Source of the DNA: a bacterium | GTDB lineage: Bacteria; SZUA-182; DTGQ01 | Length of the DNA stretch: 64,000 bases | Direction: 5' to 3' | NCBI GenBank assembly: GCA_040755755.1 | Contig: JBFLZW010000087.1 | Coordinates: forward strand, 1 to 64,000 | Shown here: positions 9,486 through 16,918 of the stretch, one piece after another | How positions within the stretch are numbered: the stretch's first letter is position 1 | Layout: every line of letters starts with the position of its first letter | Translations under genes and position numbers: made by a program | Notes under the pieces: generated by a model | What the model was told of the DNA's origin: nothing | Seen by the model: the letters and a program-made list of their open reading frames with translations, nothing else | Databases searched by the model: none

Positions 9486-10520
9486 ATGTCGGCCAAAAAG
9501 AGAGCTTCTCTCCCTGAATCCATCGATCCCGGTGTCCAGCCCAAGGACCGGGAAGAGCTCATCAGGACCATCAGCCGCCTCTCTCAGGAAAATGAACGGC
9601 AAAAGGGAATAATCCACTATCAAAAGGAGGAAATCCAGACCCTGACCAGCCGTCTTCTGGATATGAAAAAAGGGGTGAATTCCCAGACCCCAAATACCCT
9701 GACCGAAGAGGAATCGCTGCTGCCGCTGCTTGAATCAATAGAAGAAGAGGAATCACCCCCGCAAAAGGGCAGCAAACTGCACCGGATATTAAGCGAGGCT
9801 TTCCTGAATAAAAGCTCAAAATACTATGCATGGGTCAACAATTTTCTGGTGGGACTGATCCTTTTTTCCGTTCTCGGTGTTACCCTGGAATCCGTGCCTT
9901 CGCTCATGGAGCGGTGGGGAGCTTTTTTCCATTGGTCTGAGCTTATTGTGGTCAGCCTGTTTACCGTCGAATACCTGATCAATATCTATGTTGCCGAAAA
10001 CAAGCTCGGTTACATATTCAGCATCTGGGGACTGATCGACCTGATAGCCATTCTTCCTTCCTACTTTCACCTGATGGATCTTCGTGACGTCAAACTGGCC
10101 AGAACCCTGCGGATCGTCCGATTCCTGCGAACGATCAGAATGTTGCGGATTTTGAAATTGGCCAGGAATGCCTCCGACCAATACCACCAGAGCGCCAGAC
10201 AGCGCGTTCATACCCTGAAGTTAGACCTTGAGATCTACGCCACCGCTCTCCTGAGCGTGGTTATCATTTGCAGCACTCTTATCTATTATGCAGAGCGAAA
10301 CACGCCCGGCACATCCTTCAGCAGCATACCGGCAGCCATGTGGTGGTGCGTTGTTACCATCACCACCGTCGGATATGGAGATATGTACCCTTCCACCCTG
10401 GCGGGGAAACTCATTGCTGCCATAACCATGATCATGGGTCTGGCCCTGTTCGGCATTCTCATGAATGTCATCGGCAAAGCAATGATGACCTCACTCTTTG
10501 GAACTGCGAAACTCGAATAA
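9486..10520 (+). CDS. Voltage-gated potassium channel, copy 2
   Basis: This 344-aa paralogue of the upstream channel has the same coiled-coil N-terminus, the same S4 arginine ladder (KLARTLRIVRFLRTIRMLR) and an identical TTVGYGDMYPSTLAGK pore. Identity is highest from the first membrane helix to the end and lowest in the linker between coiled coil and membrane (about 60-100). This fits a tandem duplication whose products could form homo- or heterotetramers. Two short palindromes follow the gene. Confidence 0.9.
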   Translation: MSAKKRASLPESIDPGVQPKDREELIRTISRLSQENERQKGIIHYQKEEIQTLTSRLLDMKKGVNSQTPNTLTEEESLLPLLESIEEEESPPQKGSKLHRILSEAFLNKSSKYYAWVNNFLVGLILFSVLGVTLESVPSLMERWGAFFHWSELIVVSLFTVEYLINIYVAENKLGYIFSIWGLIDLIAILPSYFHLMDLRDVKLARTLRIVRFLRTIRMLRILKLARNASDQYHQSARQRVHTLKLDLEIYATALLSVVIICSTLIYYAERNTPGTSFSSIPAAMWWCVVTITTVGYGDMYPSTLAGKLIAAITMIMGLALFGILMNVIGKAMMTSLFGTAKLE

Positions 10521-10588
10521 AGCAACTCGCGACCATGACTCTTTTGGAAACACTAAACATAAAAATACGTTGATCTTTTCCCTCTGTT

Positions 10589-10642
10589 GTATTATCCTTC
10601 ATGAAGGATAGACCGAGATAAAATATAAGGGATTATCCTTAT
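10589..10642. repeat. Two adjacent palindromes downstream of the channel genes
   Basis: A perfect 18-bp palindrome (TATCCTTCATGAAGGATA, about 10589-10606) is followed by ATATAAGG-N6-CCTTATAT (about 10621-10642). Neither has a downstream T-run, so they are not typical terminators. The second resembles the stem at 21982-22014. Confidence 0.5.
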
Positions 10643-10714
10643 ATGTCAGGATTATAAGCATAAGACCTTATTTGAGATGGGCCGGGTGATTATAGCCTGT
10701 CCACCACTCAGGGA

Positions 10715-11386
10715 ATGGAACAAAACAGATTCTATGCAGCCATCACTGGAGATGTTGTAGGATCGACCAGGTTTTCAGCGGATCAGCGGGAAAAGGTATT
10801 GTCAACGTTAAAATCTTCCTTTGAGGCCGTGGAAGATACCTTGCCCGGGGCTCTGTGTGCACCTTTCGCCGTGTACCGGGGTGACAGCTTTCAGGGAGTA
10901 CTGGACAGGCCGGAGCTTGCCCTGCGGGCAGTGCTCATTATTCGGGCCGGACTGAACCGGGGTTTTGTGTCCGGAAATCGTCGGCTGCGTATGGATGCCC
11001 GCATGGCTGTCGGAATCGGATCGATTGATTTTCTCCCCAAGGGCTTAAGCTCTGAAGGGGATGGAGAGGCTTTTCGTCTTTCCGGGCCTGCCCTGGATAA
11101 GATGAAAGGAGATCAGCGGCTGGTGATTCGGACCCGATGGCCGGAGGTTAACGCTGAATTCGATGCCGAGTGCGCCCTGCTGGATGTTCTGATCAGCAAG
11201 TGGTCTGCGGAGCAGGCCCAGGCCATAATGGGACAGATCCGGCATCTGACCCAAGGGGCGGCTGCCCGCGAGTATGGCATTTCTCAGCCTGCGGTCCAGC
11301 AGCGTCTGAAGCACGCCGGCGGCTGGGCAGTGGCTGAGCTTTGCCAGCGGTTTCAGGAAGTCATCAGCCGGTTGACTGGGGAGTGA
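10715..11386 (+). CDS. SatD-family protein
   Basis: A 223-aa protein opening with AAITGDVVGSTRF, the GD(I/V) start typical of the SatD family. The middle contains a conserved YRGDSFQG stretch resembling nucleotidyl-cyclase-like folds. The C-terminus has a helix-turn-helix-like segment (AAAREYGISQPAVQQRLKHAG, about 185-205). SatD-family genes are often found beside DUF3307 membrane proteins, as here. The biochemical role is not established; SatD was first described in a streptococcal acid-tolerance locus. The downstream repeat begins at its stop codon. Confidence 0.75.
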   Translation: MEQNRFYAAITGDVVGSTRFSADQREKVLSTLKSSFEAVEDTLPGALCAPFAVYRGDSFQGVLDRPELALRAVLIIRAGLNRGFVSGNRRLRMDARMAVGIGSIDFLPKGLSSEGDGEAFRLSGPALDKMKGDQRLVIRTRWPEVNAEFDAECALLDVLISKWSAEQAQAIMGQIRHLTQGAAAREYGISQPAVQQRLKHAGGWAVAELCQRFQEVISRLTGE

Positions 11387-11414
11387 TGAGTGGCCAGTGA
11401 TCAGTGGTCAGTGG
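11381..11414. repeat. CAGTGGTCAGTG-type dispersed repeat
   Basis: Imperfect copies of (C)AGTG(A/G)(T/C)CAGTGGTCAGTGG begin at the stop codon of the SatD-family gene. Related runs occur at 38208-38225, 60350-60396 and 63028-63072, always between genes. Confidence 0.6.
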
Positions 11415-11465
11415 TACTTACGGGTATGGGGGGGCAGGGGAGGAAAGGAGACGGAAGAATTCATC

Positions 11466-12218
11466 ATGCTACAGCAGGGCAGCGAGGTACTTCTCCTTCG
11501 CCTTATCATGGCCCATCTGGTTGCTGACTTTCTCCTCCAGAGAGAGTGCTGGGTACGGCAGCGATTTCAGAAAAAATGGGCTTCCCTCTGGCTTTACGCT
11601 CACGGAGCCACGGCTGCGGTTTTGGCCTATCTGCTGGCAGGATACTGGAAAGCCTTCTGGCTGCCGGCTGGAATCTTTATCTCTCATGTGCTGCTGGATG
11701 GTTTCAAGGCATACCAGGGAGAGGACAACTGCCGGGCTTTCCTTCTTGATCAGGCAGGGCACCTTCTGGTTCTTCTGCTCTGCTGGGCTTTCCTGGCCGG
11801 AATAAGATTGGCCGATCTGTCGGACTTTCTTCTCTCCTTGAATTCAACGAGAAAATTCTGGATTCTGGCTTTGTCCTACTTTTTTGTCCTCTGGCCGGCA
11901 GGTTTCTGGATCGGCAACATTACCCAGGCATGGCGGAGGGAGTTTGAGGAATCAACCTCTCAGGGGCTGGCCAGGGCAGGGCTTTGGATCGGCTGCCTGG
12001 AAAGGGTTTTGATTCTGACCTTTGTGCTGTTAAACCAGTTTGGGGCCATAGGCTTTCTGATTGCCGCCAAGTCTATATTTCGCTTCAATGAAATCAGTCT
12101 TCCGGAGAGGAGGAAGGAAGCAGAATATATTCTGATCGGAACCATGCTCAGCTTTACGATCGCCATTGGCCTGGGGATACTGGTGCGCCTGATCCTGCAT
12201 TATCCCCTGATACAGTAG
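11466..12218 (+). CDS. DUF3307 membrane protein
   Basis: I start at the ATG at 11466 (MLQQGSEVLLLRLIMAHLVADF), because the frame upstream of it runs through repeat sequence. A GGAAAGGAGACGG purine-rich stretch precedes it. The roughly 250-aa product has the DUF3307 N-terminus (HLVADFLLQ... and SHVLLDGFKAYQ) and six or more hydrophobic helices. The conserved His/Asp pairs in the membrane region suggest a metal- or ion-related membrane function, but this is unproven. It probably forms an operon with the SatD-family gene. Confidence 0.8.
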   Translation: MLQQGSEVLLLRLIMAHLVADFLLQRECWVRQRFQKKWASLWLYAHGATAAVLAYLLAGYWKAFWLPAGIFISHVLLDGFKAYQGEDNCRAFLLDQAGHLLVLLLCWAFLAGIRLADLSDFLLSLNSTRKFWILALSYFFVLWPAGFWIGNITQAWRREFEESTSQGLARAGLWIGCLERVLILTFVLLNQFGAIGFLIAAKSIFRFNEISLPERRKEAEYILIGTMLSFTIAIGLGILVRLILHYPLIQ

Positions 12219-12267
12219 CGGGCAAAGATTCAAAGCCTCCATCAGTACACAGAGAGATTTAAAGACC

Positions 12268-12936
12268 ATGATCTACGATATTACCATGCCGCTTTTTCCC
12301 GGACAGTTGGTCTGGCCGGGAGATCCTGAAATCGAGATTGCTCCCCTTTTGTCCATCTCGTCAGGAGACCCTGCCAATATCTCATTATTGAAGTTTGGAA
12401 CCCATACTGGAACCCACATCGATGCTCCCCGCCATATGCTGGCAGATGGGCCAGGGGTTGACCAGATCGAGCCGGAAAAACTCATCGGCCCCGTGCAGGT
12501 TCTGGATATCACCTCATCCGAAGAAAATCTGATTCTTCCTGAAGCCATCCGTCGGGCAGGATTTTGCCGCACGATTCCGCGGGTGCTCTTTAAAACCGGA
12601 AACTCACAAATTGCCGATGATCAAAAGTTTCATCGGACCTTTGTCTCCCTGGCCAGAGAGTCCGCGGAGTGGCTCGTTCAGGAAGGTGTCTTTCTGATCG
12701 GCATCGATTACCTGTCCATTGAGGCCGCGGATACTTCAGATTATGGCCTGCACCGGATTCTGCTATCACGACAGGTCGTTCTGGTCGAGGGACTTATCCT
12801 GAACAGTGTTCCGGCAGGGATTTACGAGCTTATCTGTGCACCCTTGAAAATCGTTCAGGGAGATGGTGCTCCTGCCCGGGTCTTTCTTAAAACCCTCTCA
12901 AAGAGATCATCCATTATCCCTTCAGCTTCTGGATAG
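12268..12936 (+). CDS. Cyclase-family / kynurenine formamidase-like metal hydrolase
   Basis: A 222-aa protein beginning MIYDITMPLFPGQLVWPGDP, with the metal-binding signature H-x-GTH-x-D-x-P-x-H (HTGTHIDAPRHM, about 46-57) of the cyclase/formamidase family. These are Zn- or Mn-dependent hydrolases acting on N-formyl-kynurenine, isatin or related amides. No tryptophan-degradation genes are linked, so the substrate is open. The 3' end overlaps the convergent HAL2-like gene by 23 bp. Confidence 0.82.
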   Translation: MIYDITMPLFPGQLVWPGDPEIEIAPLLSISSGDPANISLLKFGTHTGTHIDAPRHMLADGPGVDQIEPEKLIGPVQVLDITSSEENLILPEAIRRAGFCRTIPRVLFKTGNSQIADDQKFHRTFVSLARESAEWLVQEGVFLIGIDYLSIEAADTSDYGLHRILLSRQVVLVEGLILNSVPAGIYELICAPLKIVQGDGAPARVFLKTLSKRSSIIPSASG

Positions 12937-13930
12937 CCTCAATAACTGACTGGTGCACCCTTCCATTGGAAGCCGCGATACCCTGGTTGGCCGCAAGCTT
13001 TTTGCCCGTACTGAAGTCGAGAGCCTGTCCGTGAATATCGGTCACTACTCCTCCGGCTTCTTCCACGATGAGTGCACCGGCTGCATGGTCCCAGATCTTC
13101 TCATGATAGTCAGGAGTTCCCGGTGAAGGAAGACGCAGGTAGATATCGGCAGCCCCGCGGGCCAGCATGCCATATTTTGTCTGGCCATCCATCCGGATGG
13201 AGGGGACTGTGTTTTCAAAGCTTCTGAGAATGCGCTGCTGAGTCTCATGGTCGGCATGGCCAGCCTCAACGCTTTCAACAAAGCGGGCATGGCGAAGATC
13301 AGTGGTTGAAGAGACCTGCACAGGGGTGGTCTGTCTGCGATCAAGACTCATCAGGTATGTCCCCTGCCCTGCCACTGCCACATACAGGCTTCCTGAACCG
13401 GGGCTGTCCCAGGTGCGGGTTGCGGGAGAGTCAAACGAAAGGTTCGGACAAGCCAGAATACCAAGCTGTACCTTATGGTCAATGATTAATGCCAGGGCCA
13501 CGGCATATTGTTCCATTCGCAAAAATCCCTTGGTTCCGTCAACAGGATCAAGGGTCCAGAAACGGTTATCCGGCTGTCCATCTCCTGAATCGATCCAGTC
13601 ACAAACCTTTTGCCTGCTGACCTTTATCCCCAGGGCCTGCTCCACATAATGCACTGTGCCATCAAGCAGCGGCAGATTCTCGGAACGATTGAGGATGAAA
13701 GAATTTTCTTCGGCTACAATGGTATCGTCCGGGAAGGCATCTTTCAGGGCATGACAGATGACAGCCTGGGCTCCATAGTCGGCAATGGTAACGGGACTGC
13801 GGTCAACTTTTTCCACTGCTCCTTCCTTCCTGCAGCCAACCATCTCTTTTTGTACCCGCTGACACAAAAATGCAGCCCTGATAAGGGCCTCGATTCCCAC
13901 ATCCCTTTCATGCTCATAGCGTTTTCCCAT
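12914..13930 (-). CDS. HAL2/CysQ-like 3'(2'),5'-bisphosphate nucleotidase
   Basis: A 338-aa inositol-monophosphatase-superfamily protein. Metal site motifs are visible: IVAEEN, LDPVDGTKGFLR and WDHAAGALIVEEAGG. The LDPVDGTKGFLRxEQYAVALALI stretch is more like eukaryotic-type HAL2 than E. coli CysQ. The expected reaction is PAP to AMP plus phosphate in sulfur assimilation or sulfotransfer turnover. A GAGGG ribosome site precedes the ATG. It starts 3 bp after the nitroreductase stop, so the two are co-transcribed. Confidence 0.88.
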   Translation of the reverse strand: MGKRYEHERDVGIEALIRAAFLCQRVQKEMVGCRKEGAVEKVDRSPVTIADYGAQAVICHALKDAFPDDTIVAEENSFILNRSENLPLLDGTVHYVEQALGIKVSRQKVCDWIDSGDGQPDNRFWTLDPVDGTKGFLRMEQYAVALALIIDHKVQLGILACPNLSFDSPATRTWDSPGSGSLYVAVAGQGTYLMSLDRRQTTPVQVSSTTDLRHARFVESVEAGHADHETQQRILRSFENTVPSIRMDGQTKYGMLARGAADIYLRLPSPGTPDYHEKIWDHAAGALIVEEAGGVVTDIHGQALDFSTGKKLAANQGIAASNGRVHQSVIEAIQKLKG

Positions 13931-13933
13931 GGA

Positions 13934-14518
13934 TCAACCCTCGAAATTTCCGGTCAAGATAATACTCTCCAGCAGCCTTTTCGGCACATGATGCCCGGAC
14001 TGACTATCCCGCCAGTACCGTATATCCCCTCCTTCGCCAACATCCTCAAGGAAAACCTGTTCAGCCGGTTTACCAAGAGCTAAAACCAGCAGGATCTTGT
14101 ACTGTTCAGGAATAGACAGTGCCTTCCGTAACCCCTCCCGCTGAATGGACCCTATCATGCATCCTCCCAGCCCCCTTTCCACAGCCCCAAGCAGTATGCT
14201 CTGGCTGGCGATGCCGGTGTCTATATCGAAAGAGGAGGCAAGAGCGGTGTCTCCCAGCACGATAATATATGCCGATGGGCGCTCACCCTCAACTGGACCG
14301 GGCCAGTCCTTCAGATAACCTGCCCAGGCCAGATGGGGGAATATCCGGTTGTTTTCTTCCGGCTCCCAGGATAGATAATACTTCAGCGGCTGCAGATTGG
14401 CAGCCGAAGGGGACAGTCTGGCCAGATTCACCAGGTCCTCCAGATCTTTTCGGCCCAGGCGGAAACTCTGGTCAAATCTCCTCATGCTGCGGTTCTTGGT
14501 AATCAGCTCTTTAAACAT
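13934..14518 (-). CDS. Nitroreductase-family FMN protein
   Basis: A 194-aa protein with the family start (ITKNRSMRRFDQ), FMN contact region (ARLSPSAANLQPLKYYLS) and C-terminal glycine-rich motif (AVERGLGGCMIGSI). It most likely reduces nitro compounds, quinones or other electrophiles with NAD(P)H, but the physiological substrate cannot be read from sequence. It leads a two-gene operon with the nucleotidase. Confidence 0.85.
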   Translation of the reverse strand: MFKELITKNRSMRRFDQSFRLGRKDLEDLVNLARLSPSAANLQPLKYYLSWEPEENNRIFPHLAWAGYLKDWPGPVEGERPSAYIIVLGDTALASSFDIDTGIASQSILLGAVERGLGGCMIGSIQREGLRKALSIPEQYKILLVLALGKPAEQVFLEDVGEGGDIRYWRDSQSGHHVPKRLLESIILTGNFEG

Positions 14519-14651
14519 GGCCTTGTCTCACCCTCTCGTTGATAAGTTTTATGGAGGAAGTTTTACCATGGAGATCATGGTCATCCGCTCCTATTGTATA
14601 ATAGTTCATATGCTCTTTGAAAGCACTTTTCTTTCAATAATCCTTCCCGGT

Positions 14652-15818
14652 TCAGGATATCGCGCAAGCTGCGGCCATTTTCCTTCTTCCTCCGTGCAGG
14701 GGGTGTCCCGATGCATGCTCCTGCAGAAGCTTGAGGGCTGAAAAGATGCGGCCCTTGGCCTTATCCCAGAGGATCACCGGGTCATCATGGGAATTTTTCG
14801 GCTGAGTCTGCTGAACATATTGAACAGCTATTTTCCCCGCCAGATCCTGCAATTGTTTCTCTTCCATTGAAGATATCTGGCTATGAAGGTAAGATGGAAT
14901 CCACTGAATCAAACCGGCAATTTCCGAATCGAGACCTGCCGGGATATGATCTGCAGGAGAGGGTGGTTTTGTAATCGGGTCATCGGGGATGGGTAATGCT
15001 TTCTCCCGCTCGAACATCGAGGCTATGGCCTGAACCATGTCAGCATCAATCTGTCTGACCTGATTGGTTTCTCCTGCCTTCAGGCACAGCTTGGCAAGTT
15101 TATTGACCAGCCGTGGAACACCACGGGAACATGTCCAGATAACCTCGGCTGCCTCTTTGGTGAAAATCTCCGGCGATCCGCCGCAAAGCCGGATGCGGTG
15201 GGCAAGATACTGCCTGATATCTTCCGGCCCGCTCAATCCCTTGATACGGCAGTAGACACCGATTCTCTGATAGAGGTTTTCGAGGGACCTGGACTCAAGC
15301 CGCCTCGCCAGTTCCTTCTGGCCAGCCAGGACGAAGATGACCATATTCTGCTGATCGTCCTGCAAGTTAGTCATAAGCCGCAGATTGTTTAACTGGGCAG
15401 TGGACATGACATTGGCCTCATCGATGAAGATAACCACCTTTTGACCCTGATTGGCACATTCAAAAAGGATAGCGTTGAATTCCTCCATGAGCTGATCCTT
15501 AAAATGAGTAGCCACCTTTTTATTTCTCAACTGGCCGATGATCTCACGCATAAACTGCGACAGGGACAGCTCCGGATTGGTGATGAAGGCAATCCGGTAT
15601 TTCTCTGGATTCAGCTCATTTAAAATAACGCGCAAACTCAGGGTCTTCCCTGTCCCGATATCTCCAACCAGCACAGCCAGACAATCATTTCCATCTTCGA
15701 TAGCAAACAGGATTTCGGAAACAGCATCTTCCACCGAACTGTTTTGACTCCAATAAAGGCCGGGGTCCGGCACATTATCAAAAGGAGCTTTTTGCATTCC
15801 CCAGTATTCGTAATACAT
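14652..15818 (-). CDS. ExeA-like AAA+ ATPase
   Basis: A 388-aa protein starting MYYEYWGMQKAPFDNVPDPG, the classical ExeA/GspA opening. Walker A is GDIGTGKT (about 52-59), Walker B is VVIFIDEA (about 127-134), and an arginine-finger-type region follows (IRQYLAHRIRLCGG). A very strong ribosome site (AAGGAGG) precedes the ATG. No exeB partner, peptidoglycan-binding domain or secretin is linked. It follows a small HTH gene by 19 bp. ExeA-type ATPases occur both in secretion assembly and in transposition modules (TniB/TnsC relatives); the neighbouring operator-like array makes the latter worth considering. Confidence 0.85.
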   Translation of the reverse strand: MYYEYWGMQKAPFDNVPDPGLYWSQNSSVEDAVSEILFAIEDGNDCLAVLVGDIGTGKTLSLRVILNELNPEKYRIAFITNPELSLSQFMREIIGQLRNKKVATHFKDQLMEEFNAILFECANQGQKVVIFIDEANVMSTAQLNNLRLMTNLQDDQQNMVIFVLAGQKELARRLESRSLENLYQRIGVYCRIKGLSGPEDIRQYLAHRIRLCGGSPEIFTKEAAEVIWTCSRGVPRLVNKLAKLCLKAGETNQVRQIDADMVQAIASMFEREKALPIPDDPITKPPSPADHIPAGLDSEIAGLIQWIPSYLHSQISSMEEKQLQDLAGKIAVQYVQQTQPKNSHDDPVILWDKAKGRIFSALKLLQEHASGHPLHGGRRKMAAACAIS

Positions 15819-15837
15819 GACCGGTATTCCTCCTTTT

Positions 15838-16299
15838 TCAATCTTCCGCTGTCTTAGTGAGAGAATTCGAAGATATCCGCCACGTGCGCCCGATTTTCAA
15901 ACCCTGCAAACTGCCCCGATGGAGTCGTCGATAGATGATATCTTTGGATACCTGGCAGATTCTGGCCGCTTCCTCGACCGTCAGAAAATCCTGATTGGAC
16001 TGATCCGAATCGGCCAGTTCCAGGGAAATGCGCATTTTCAGGGGTTTTTCGAGTCCCGAGACGATTTCCACCATAAACTGATGCCTGTTGATTTGAAGGA
16101 GGCTCACCTTCTCACGAATCAGAGAGCCTAAAGATCGAGATTGTACTTCAGGAGCTGGCAATTCTCGATGAGCGGGTGATGATTCCATTCCGGGAAGGGG
16201 CATACATGCTTCCCTTCTCGATGGAGCGGGATCGGTTTGTAGGGAAAAGAAGGGCTTCTGCTGTTCCCATCGCCGGCGGGCAATACTGATCTTCTCCAT
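15838..16299 (-). CDS. Small helix-turn-helix (excisionase/MerR-like) DNA-binding protein
   Basis: A 153-aa protein whose last 50 residues form an HTH_17/excisionase-type domain (FLTVEEAARICQVSKDIIYRR, then a wing GLKIGRTWRIS). The N-terminal hundred residues are Pro/Ser-rich and unrecognised. AAAGGAG precedes the ATG. It is the first gene of a pair with the ExeA-like ATPase. Directly upstream lies a 550-bp stretch with five related palindrome-like sites, which could be its binding sites. Confidence 0.75.
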   Translation of the reverse strand: MEKISIARRRWEQQKPFFSLQTDPAPSRREACMPLPGMESSPAHRELPAPEVQSRSLGSLIREKVSLLQINRHQFMVEIVSGLEKPLKMRISLELADSDQSNQDFLTVEEAARICQVSKDIIYRRLHRGSLQGLKIGRTWRISSNSLTKTAED

Positions 16300-16848
16300 A
16301 TGGTCTATCTCCTTTGCACAAACTCATGGGTTGAATAAAAGGCCTCTTGTTCTGGAAAATGATGCAAAAGGGATGCCACGTGAGAGAAAAGAAGGTATTC
16401 CCCGATCCTGACAGAGAAAAAGCAAGAAAAACAATCAGCTACCGGATAAAAAGAGATCGCGGGAAAATCTCTCTCACCGCAGCCGATTTCACTTTTGTAT
16501 ATCCTGATTTCATTTTTGTCATATCAACCGAAAAATGAGCTCAATTTTGTAATCGCCTGGCAATCAACCGCATCTTTCTGAAAATATTGAGAGGCCTTTT
16601 ATTTCCCCGGTGCGCTCAGCGAGACGCCACACCTGCCATTAAGTACTGCAAAAGCAATGCCACTTTTGATTTCTCCCGCGACCATGAGGAGTACCTTATT
16701 GAAAAATAACGTGTTCAAATCAGGAGTAAGTTTATCTTCGGAAAAACGCCAACCCTGGGACCAGATTACAGATTTGTAATCGGACAACAGAAAGGAATTA
16801 CAATTTTGGTATTCGGTAACCATTCATCACAGGGCAAAACCTCTCTCC
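16300..16848. promoter_or_regulatory. Non-coding regulatory stretch with repeated operator-like sites
   Basis: No convincing gene is present. Five related sites lie at 16485-16503, 16506-16525, 16537-16555, 16764-16781 and 16795-16816. The best is a perfect inverted repeat, GATTACA-N4-TGTAATC (16764-16781); the common core is CA-N-TTTTGT. The first three sites start 21 and 31 bp apart, i.e. on one helix face. A perfect 14-bp inverted repeat AATAAAAGGCCTCT occurs at 16336-16349 and 16591-16604. A direct repeat TGCAAAAG-N2-ATGCCAC occurs near 16363 and 16647. Confidence 0.6.
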
Positions 16849-16890
16849 CAAAAAAAGAGGCAGGGGCCTTGGTAAAGGCCCCTGCCTCTT
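16849..16890 (-). terminator. Strong rho-independent terminator after the cohesin-bearing gene
   Basis: A 15-bp perfect stem (AGAGGCAGGGGCCTT paired with AAGGCCCCTGCCTCT) with a 4-nt loop is followed on the minus strand by seven T's. It lies 29 bp past the stop at 16919. Confidence 0.93.
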
Positions 16891-16918
16891 TCAGTCAGTT
16901 CTTTGGATGTCAAAAAAG

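Noticed and set aside
16599-16823. 74-aa minus-strand frame in the operator-rich stretch
   Set aside because: No ribosome site, spans the operator-like palindromes and lacks any family pattern; treated as non-coding.
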